Position numbers and translations under genes: made by a program. Shown here piece by piece: positions 1 through 3,833 of a stretch of 5,753 nucleotides of DNA (its first letter is position 1; each line of letters begins with the position of its first letter). Source of the DNA: Muribaculaceae bacterium (GTDB lineage: Bacteria > Bacteroidota > Bacteroidia > Bacteroidales > Muribaculaceae); contig VSPF01000168.1 of NCBI GenBank assembly GCA_009775195.1, positions 1 through 5,753 on the forward strand. The letters run 5' to 3'. The notes beneath the pieces are model-generated. The model ran no database searches, was not told the origin of the DNA, and saw only the letters and a program-made list of their open reading frames with translations.

Positions 1-288
1 GGGTACTGTTACGATAAAAAAGTTACAGTCAGATAGATAAGAGGCGTCGGTGGTGCAGAAGAGTCCTGTGGTGCCTTTTTGGGGGGCTGACGATACTAAT
101 ACATTGTTAAGTTTGTCGCTGTCGACTTCGAGAGTCGAGTCGATACCTTGCGTTAGCTCGGAAATACGGGCAGCCTTTAGGTCTAAACCGACTACCGGGT
201 AGCGAGTGGCGAAGAGTCGGGCAAGGGGCAGGCCTACATACCCGAGGCCGATAACACCGATTTTTATATCTTTAAGGTCTTTTAACAT
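1..288 (-). CDS. tviB: Nucleotide-sugar dehydrogenase, TviB/WbpA type (partial, N-terminal 96 aa)
   Basis: This is the first 96 codons of an NAD-dependent UDP-N-acetylhexosamine 6-dehydrogenase; the rest lies beyond the left edge. Read on the minus strand from ATG 288-286, the frame stays open to base 1. The protein starts MLKDLKDIKIGVIGLGYVGL, a Rossmann beta strand and glycine motif (GLGYVG, residues 14-19), followed by VVGLD, whose Asp should contact the NAD ribose. A GIDSTLEV segment and a closing CNFFIVTVP strand match the TviB/WbpA branch rather than the Ugd branch. Family members oxidise UDP-GlcNAc (or UDP-GalNAc) twice at C6 to the uronate in the cytoplasm. The catalytic Cys domain is outside the window, so activity cannot be judged. 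It begins 34 nt after the epimerase stop and is probably co-transcribed with it. The family is clear; the exact substrate is inferred from the neighbouring epimerase. Confidence 0.88.
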   Translation of the reverse strand, partial: MLKDLKDIKIGVIGLGYVGLPLARLFATRYPVVGLDLKAARISELTQGIDSTLEVDSDKLNNVLVSSAPQKGTTGLFCTTDASYLSDCNFFIVTVP

Positions 289-322
289 TGTGCCGTTGTT
301 TGAATTTTGGACTGCAAGATAT

Positions 323-1294
323 TTACTTTAAGTTTTCCCAATACCAGTCTACAGCCTTTTCAAGGCCCTGTTCGAACATGTAGAGAGGTTTGTAACCCAG
401 GAGGGAGTGGGCCTTGTCGATAGATGCAAGGGAGTGGGGGATGTCGCCAAGGCGTTCGGGGCCGTGAAGAATTTCGATGCTGGCGATTTCAGGGTCGTAT
501 TTGCTCAATAGGCTGCGGAGCGACGAGGCAAGCGTATTGAGGTCGGTGCGCTCGCCACATGCCGTGTTGTATACCTGGTTGACTGCGTCGGTATTTGTGC
601 TCTCAAGCGCCAGACGGTTCATCTCGATTACATTTTCGACGTATGTGAAATCTCGTGAATAATCTCCGCTGCCGTTGATAACCGGGCTTTCGTGGGCTAT
701 AAATTTTTTGACAAACAGTGGTATGACGGCGGCGTATGCCCCGTTTGGGTCTTGTCGGCGGCCAAATACATTGAAATATCGCAATCCGATACACTCCATG
801 CCGTATGTACGGGCAAAGACGTCGGCATATAGCTCGTCGACATATTTTGTAACGGCATACGGGGATAATGGGCGACCTATTACATCTTCGACTTTTGGCA
901 GTGATTTCGAATCACCGTATGTCGACGAACTGGCTGCATATATAAACCGCCTGACTCCGGCATCACGCGCTGCTACGAGCATATTGAGAAAGCCGCCGAT
1001 ATTCACGGCGTTGGTGGTTATCGGGTCTTTGATTGACCGGGGCACGGAGCCTAAGGCGGCTTCGTGAAGCACGTAGTCAACTCCCGAAACGGCTTTTACG
1101 CAGTCATCGAAGTTGCGTATGTCGCCCACGACTAACTCGAAGTCGGGGTTGGGTACGAGGTGGAGTATGTTTTCGGGGTGTCCGGTCGAAAAGTTGTCGA
1201 GGCATCTTACCTGGTAACCGGATTGTAGAAAATATTCGCAGAGGTTAGAGCCAATAAATCCGGCTCCGCCAGTGATAAGTATCGTTTTGCCCAT
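323..1294 (-). CDS. tviC: UDP-N-acetylglucosamine/glucuronate-type C4-epimerase (WbpP/TviC-like SDR)
   Basis: A complete 323-aa extended short-chain dehydrogenase that interconverts gluco and galacto forms of UDP-N-acetylhexosamines or their uronates at C4. Visible features are the NAD-binding GGAGFIG motif (residues 9-15), acidic DNF at 33-35, the AASSSTYG active-site strand with Ser122-124, and the catalytic pair Tyr146 and Lys150 in SPYAVTK. The segments AALGSVPRSIKDP, PLSPYAVTKYVDELYADVF and LRYFNVFGRRQDPNGAYAAVIP are nearly identical to Pseudomonas WbpP as I recall it. Ser288 (in PHSLAS) appears to match WbpP Ser306, a small gate residue associated with accepting N-acetylated substrates, where E. 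coli GalE has a bulky Tyr. The ATG at 1294 places the Rossmann strand right after the start, and a TAAATTTG box lies 24 nt upstream. With the next gene it should supply UDP-GalNAcA or a similar sugar for surface polysaccharide. The family is secure; the natural substrate is inferred. Confidence 0.93.
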   Translation of the reverse strand: MGKTILITGGAGFIGSNLCEYFLQSGYQVRCLDNFSTGHPENILHLVPNPDFELVVGDIRNFDDCVKAVSGVDYVLHEAALGSVPRSIKDPITTNAVNIGGFLNMLVAARDAGVRRFIYAASSSTYGDSKSLPKVEDVIGRPLSPYAVTKYVDELYADVFARTYGMECIGLRYFNVFGRRQDPNGAYAAVIPLFVKKFIAHESPVINGSGDYSRDFTYVENVIEMNRLALESTNTDAVNQVYNTACGERTDLNTLASSLRSLLSKYDPEIASIEILHGPERLGDIPHSLASIDKAHSLLGYKPLYMFEQGLEKAVDWYWENLK

Positions 1295-1317
1295 TAGGTT
1301 TTAATTGAATTATTTCG

Positions 1318-1325
1318 CAAATTTA
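1318..1325 (-). promoter_or_regulatory. Candidate Bacteroidetes -7 promoter box for the epimerase operon
   Basis: On the minus strand this reads TAAATTTG, an exact match to the Bacteroidetes sigma-ABfr -7 consensus TAnnTTTG. It ends 23 nt before the epimerase ATG, so the transcript would have a leader of roughly 15-20 nt. An ATTG (minus strand, 1349-1352) lies 23 nt upstream, slightly beyond the usual 19-21 nt spacing for the -33 TTTG element, so the -33 match is weak. The 152-bp gap (1295-1446) between ugd and this gene supports separate initiation. I saw no convincing hairpin terminator in that gap. Confidence 0.55.
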
Positions 1326-1446
1326 GTCATTTTTTCCCATATAGGGGACAATCGTGTTGATAAACTTTCGAAATCTTGGCAAGGTTTGTTGCGTTTGCGT
1401 TATGTTCGTCGGGATTATATGGCAGATTGGTTATGAGAGGGCAGGC

Positions 1447-2775
1447 TTAGTCGCGCCGGAAAAGGTCGCGGGTGTATAATTTTTCTGTCACGTCGTCGAG
1501 GTTGTCGTCGTAGCGGTTGGCGATGATGGCGTGCGACATGGCTTTGAATTTGTCGAGGTCGTTTACGACGAGGCTGCCGAAGAATGTGGCACCGTCGTCG
1601 AGAGTGGGCTCGTAGATGATGACGGTGGCTCCTTTGGCCTTGATGCGTTTCATAACGCCCTGGATTGACGAGTGACGGAAGTTGTCGGAGTTCGACTTCA
1701 TGGTAAGGCGGTAGACGCCGATGACGGTTTCTTTTTCGCGCCCGGCATCCCATTCGCTCGACCCGGTGTAGTAGCCGGCCTTGCGGAGCACTTGGTCAGC
1801 AATGAAGTCTTTGCGTGTGCGGTTGCTCTCGACAATGGCACTCATCATGTTCTGGGGCACGTCGGCATAGTTGGCAAGCAGTTGCTTGGTATCCTTTGGC
1901 AGGCAGTAGCCGCCGTAGCCGAACGAGGGATTGTTGTAGTGTGTGCCGATGCGTGGGTCGAGACCCACGCCGGTGATTATTGCCTGGGTGTTCAGGCCCT
2001 TGAGCTCGGCGTAGGTGTCGAGCTCGTTAAAGAAGCTGACACGCAGGGCGAGATATGTGTTGGCAAATAATTTCACGGCCTCGGCCTCGGTGAGACCCAT
2101 GAAGAGGGTGGGTATGTCGCTTTCGATTGCGCCGTGCTGCAGGAGCGAGGCGAATGTCTCGGCGGCTTCGCGCATGTGGTTGCCGGCGACGGCCATCACG
2201 GCGGCATCTTCGGCATTTCCGTCGCTCGAAGCCTTTGGATAGCCTACGATGATGCGCGAGGGATAGAGATTGTCGTAGAGGGCGCGGCTCTCACGTAGGA
2301 ACTCGGGCGAAAAGAGCAGCCGGAATTTGCGCGAGGCATCCCATTTGCGTTGTTTGAACAGCGCAGAGTAGCGGGCGTAGAGCGACTTGCAATACCCGAC
2401 CGGAATGGTCGACTTTATGACCATCACGGCATCTGGATTGACCTCGAGCACAAGGTCGATGACCTCTTCTACGTGGCTGGTATCGAAATAGTTGCGTATG
2501 GGGTCGTAGTTGGTCGGGGCGGCGATGACTACGAAATCGGCATCGCGGTATGCTGTAGCACCGTCGGTGGTGGCGGTGAGGTCGAGGTCTTTTTCGGCAA
2601 GGTATTTTTCGATATACTCGTCTTGAATTGGCGAGATACGGCGATTGATGCAGTCTACTTTTTCGGGTACGATATCGACTGCGGTCACGTGGTTGTGCTG
2701 CGACAGCAGGGTCGCAATCGACAAGCCTACGTAACCCGTGCCTGCAACGGCTATATTATATTTAGTTTTTTTCAT
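1447..2775 (-). CDS. ugd: UDP-glucose 6-dehydrogenase
   Basis: A complete 442-aa cytoplasmic enzyme of the UDP-glucose/GDP-mannose dehydrogenase family, expected to oxidise UDP-glucose to UDP-glucuronate with two NAD+. Motifs in order: Rossmann GTGYVGL (residues 12-18) with AVD at 32-34; KSTIPVGY at 121-128 (Thr123 region); SPEFLRESRALYDNLYPSRIIVG at about 156-178; the central helix EAVKLFANTYLALRVSFFNELD with Lys235 and Asn239; the active-site segment FGYGGYCLPKD with catalytic Cys291 and Asp295; and YRLTMKSNSDNFRHSS at about 355-370 in the C-terminal UDP-binding domain. It is about 50 residues longer than the roughly 388-aa E. coli enzyme, partly through a polar stretch near 335-350. I chose ATG 2775 over an upstream in-frame GTG at 2790, because the GTG lies inside or before the promoter box and MKKTKYNIAVAG begins directly with the Rossmann strand. 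No key residue is missing. UDP-glucuronate would feed acidic surface polysaccharides alongside the downstream dehydrogenase/epimerase pair. Confidence 0.95.
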   Translation of the reverse strand: MKKTKYNIAVAGTGYVGLSIATLLSQHNHVTAVDIVPEKVDCINRRISPIQDEYIEKYLAEKDLDLTATTDGATAYRDADFVVIAAPTNYDPIRNYFDTSHVEEVIDLVLEVNPDAVMVIKSTIPVGYCKSLYARYSALFKQRKWDASRKFRLLFSPEFLRESRALYDNLYPSRIIVGYPKASSDGNAEDAAVMAVAGNHMREAAETFASLLQHGAIESDIPTLFMGLTEAEAVKLFANTYLALRVSFFNELDTYAELKGLNTQAIITGVGLDPRIGTHYNNPSFGYGGYCLPKDTKQLLANYADVPQNMMSAIVESNRTRKDFIADQVLRKAGYYTGSSEWDAGREKETVIGVYRLTMKSNSDNFRHSSIQGVMKRIKAKGATVIIYEPTLDDGATFFGSLVVNDLDKFKAMSHAIIANRYDDNLDDVTEKLYTRDLFRRD

Positions 2776-2779
2776 CGCA

Positions 2780-2787
2780 CAAAGGTA
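2780..2787 (-). promoter_or_regulatory. Candidate -7 promoter box abutting the ugd start codon
   Basis: On the minus strand this reads TACCTTTG, an exact match to the Bacteroidetes -7 consensus TAnnTTTG. Only four bases separate it from ATG 2775, so transcription would begin at or next to the A of the start codon. That implies a leaderless or nearly leaderless mRNA and rules out the upstream GTG at 2790 as a start for that transcript. A T7 tract lies just upstream (minus strand). No clear -33 TTTG is present at the usual spacing, so this rests on one element only. Confidence 0.5.
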
Positions 2788-2838
2788 CACAAAAAAACTG
2801 TTTAATAATACGTCATACCGTTGTTACATTGACAAAAA

Positions 2839-3069
2839 TCAAGAATTTTTAGGATGAGTTTCGTTGTATTCATCCCAAATACACTGGGCGAGGTATCTTT
2901 CACTTCGACAATGTAGGTCGGCTATTCCCTCTTCGATTAGCAGTGCGGTCTCGGAATTATAAAAAATGTCAGTTGCATCTTCAAGACTAAGATTATATAA
3001 TTCGCTGATACTCTGAATTATTTTGGCACACTTGTCTCCTCTCAGTACAGTCTTACTCTCTTCGGTCAT
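2839..3069 (-). CDS. Small acidic hypothetical protein, third gene of the DUF3791/DUF3990 cassette
   Basis: A 76-aa protein that I do not recognise firmly. It has no signal peptide or membrane segment, looks largely helical and net acidic, and has a central segment YNLSLEDATDIFYNSETALL (residues 25-44) followed by IEEGIADLHCRSERYLAQCIWDEY (45-68). The pattern of a helix-turn-helix-like region, then an acidic patch, then a second amphipathic helix is typical of small partner or antitoxin-like proteins. Its ATG overlaps the DUF3990 stop codon as ATGA (3069-3066), strong evidence of translational coupling and of a real gene. Base composition is AT-rich: bases 2941-3000 contain 20 G/C of 60. It could be a diverged DUF3791 relative, since this family often flanks DUF3990, but the YDVLHT-type motif of the first gene is absent. 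Any function as an antitoxin or accessory factor is inferred from position. Confidence 0.75.
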   Translation of the reverse strand: MTEESKTVLRGDKCAKIIQSISELYNLSLEDATDIFYNSETALLIEEGIADLHCRSERYLAQCIWDEYNETHPKNS

Positions 3070-3536
3070 AATTGTTTGCTTTCGATATGCTTAAGACAGG
3101 TATCCAATATCGCCTGGTTACGAATGCAATATTGAATATTCGGCTTTTCGTATTTCAATATTCCGAGTGCTTGTTCCGCAGTTAATTCTCCTTCAAAATA
3201 TCTATCGAGAGTTCTGATAACCTTGTCATTTGCAATGCCTCCGATTATGATGTCGTAGTCAGTGTTGTCTTCTCCTATACGACATTTGGAGATAAAGTCG
3301 AGCCACGCACTGTTGTATGAATCAAAGACCAACACTTTCCATTCTGCCGGATTGAAATCAAACTCATAGATATTTACCCATGCCTGTTGGTTGCGGCGTT
3401 GAAACCGTTGTGCGTAGCTTATGGCCTGATTTTGTAGGGAAGTTAGATAAAATCCCTTGCCAAAATCAAGGTTGTCGCGAGAATGAACCGTATCGGGGCT
3501 GAGAACCGCTACGTTGGAGGAATGATAAAGTTTCAT
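3066..3536 (-). CDS. DUF3990 family protein, putative ADP-ribosyltransferase-like toxin
   Basis: A complete 156-aa protein matching the DUF3990 family, which I recall as belonging to the ADP-ribosyltransferase superfamily. It opens with MKLYHSSN (His5), continues to an Arg20 and the diagnostic DFGKGFYLT (residues 24-32, Tyr30), then QAISYAQRF (37-45). The middle has YDIIIGGIANDKVIRTLDRY (94-113), and the end has an EQALGILKYEKPNIQYCIRNQ segment (121-141). His5 and Tyr30 fit the first two positions of an H-Y-[E/Q] ART active site; the third could be Gln135 or Gln141, but I cannot assign it. There is no signal peptide, so it should act in the cytoplasm. It starts two bases after the upstream DUF3791 stop and overlaps the next gene by four bases. 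The ATG at 3536 is favoured because family members start just before the LYH motif. Family assignment is confident; ART activity and toxicity are inference. Confidence 0.85.
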   Translation of the reverse strand: MKLYHSSNVAVLSPDTVHSRDNLDFGKGFYLTSLQNQAISYAQRFQRRNQQAWVNIYEFDFNPAEWKVLVFDSYNSAWLDFISKCRIGEDNTDYDIIIGGIANDKVIRTLDRYFEGELTAEQALGILKYEKPNIQYCIRNQAILDTCLKHIESKQL

Positions 3537-3538
3537 AG

Positions 3539-3751
3539 CTATAAGACTCCTTTCTCTTTCATGTAAGATGTAAGGTCGTCCATTAGATATCGAGAACTGA
3601 AGGTGTGTAATACATCATATGATGGCACAATGTAACCATAAAGAATACCGGATTTCAACAGCCTACGATACACCTCGCCTTGTGACAGACTGAGTAATCG
3701 GGCGAGTTTGCTGATACAATATGTTGTAAATTCGAGGATTTCTTTGTTCAT
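3539..3751 (-). CDS. DUF3791 family protein, putative antitoxin-like partner of DUF3990
   Basis: A complete 70-aa protein of the DUF3791 family, normal length for the family. It has an N-terminal helix (EILEFTTYCISKLARLLS, residues 4-21), a segment SQGEVYRRLLKSGIL (23-37) resembling a helix-turn-helix, then the hallmark YIVPSYDVLHTFSSRYLMDDL (40-60), ending in a charged YMKEKGVL helix. No catalytic motif, signal peptide or membrane segment is present. It leads the cassette, with its TAG two bases before the DUF3990 ATG, a close arrangement that suggests co-translation. Small DUF3791 genes are repeatedly found next to DUF3990 genes, so a role as the neutralising or regulatory partner is reasonable but unproven. 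No TAnnTTTG box is visible in the 82 bases between it and the GH97 stop, so expression may depend on GH97 read-through or on a non-standard promoter. Confidence 0.85.
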   Translation of the reverse strand: MNKEILEFTTYCISKLARLLSLSQGEVYRRLLKSGILYGYIVPSYDVLHTFSSRYLMDDLTSYMKEKGVL

Positions 3752-3792
3752 AGATGGTACTTTTTTTGCGATTTGTGCCAGTCATAATAATC

Positions 3793-3826
3793 GCGGGGTG
3801 AAGGCGAGGCCTCGCTTTCACCCCGC
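3793..3826. repeat. 34-bp near-perfect palindrome after the GH97 stop; possible terminator
   Basis: Two 17-base arms (3793-3809 and 3810-3826) are inverted complements with a single exception, G3803 opposite T3816. There is no spacer, so the RNA loop would be made from the innermost stem bases. It begins eight bases beyond the GH97 stop (3836-3834) in the transcribed direction, the expected place for an intrinsic terminator or 3'-end stabilising hairpin. The minus-strand RNA would have an A-C mismatch and no proper U-tract after the stem (ATTATTATG follows). The plus-strand RNA would have a G-U wobble and a short TTTT shortly after, so the element is actually slightly better as a terminator for antisense transcripts. 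The stem is very G/C-rich. The structure is certain; its role is not. Confidence 0.7.
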
Positions 3827-3833
3827 CGAGGTT

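Noticed and set aside
1331..1349. CCC-ATATA-GGG stretch followed by A/T-rich sequence as a terminator for ugd
   Set aside because: Only three base pairs can form, so the stem is too short to support a terminator call.
2776..2790. Upstream GTG start adding five residues to Ugd
   Set aside because: The extension overlaps the TACCTTTG promoter box and adds nothing to the conserved fold, which starts right after the ATG at 2775.
2350..2805. A 151-codon plus-strand open frame opposite the N-terminal part of ugd, with other plus-strand frames at 1672-2070 and 675-1067
   Set aside because: All are mirror frames of well-recognised minus-strand enzymes, with Val/Gly-rich or otherwise featureless translations and no family resemblance.
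2776..3833. Short similar strings (GTCATA, near 2812 and 3781) on both sides of the small-gene cassette as target-site duplications
   Set aside because: The shared stretch is only about six bases and does not extend, which is expected by chance.
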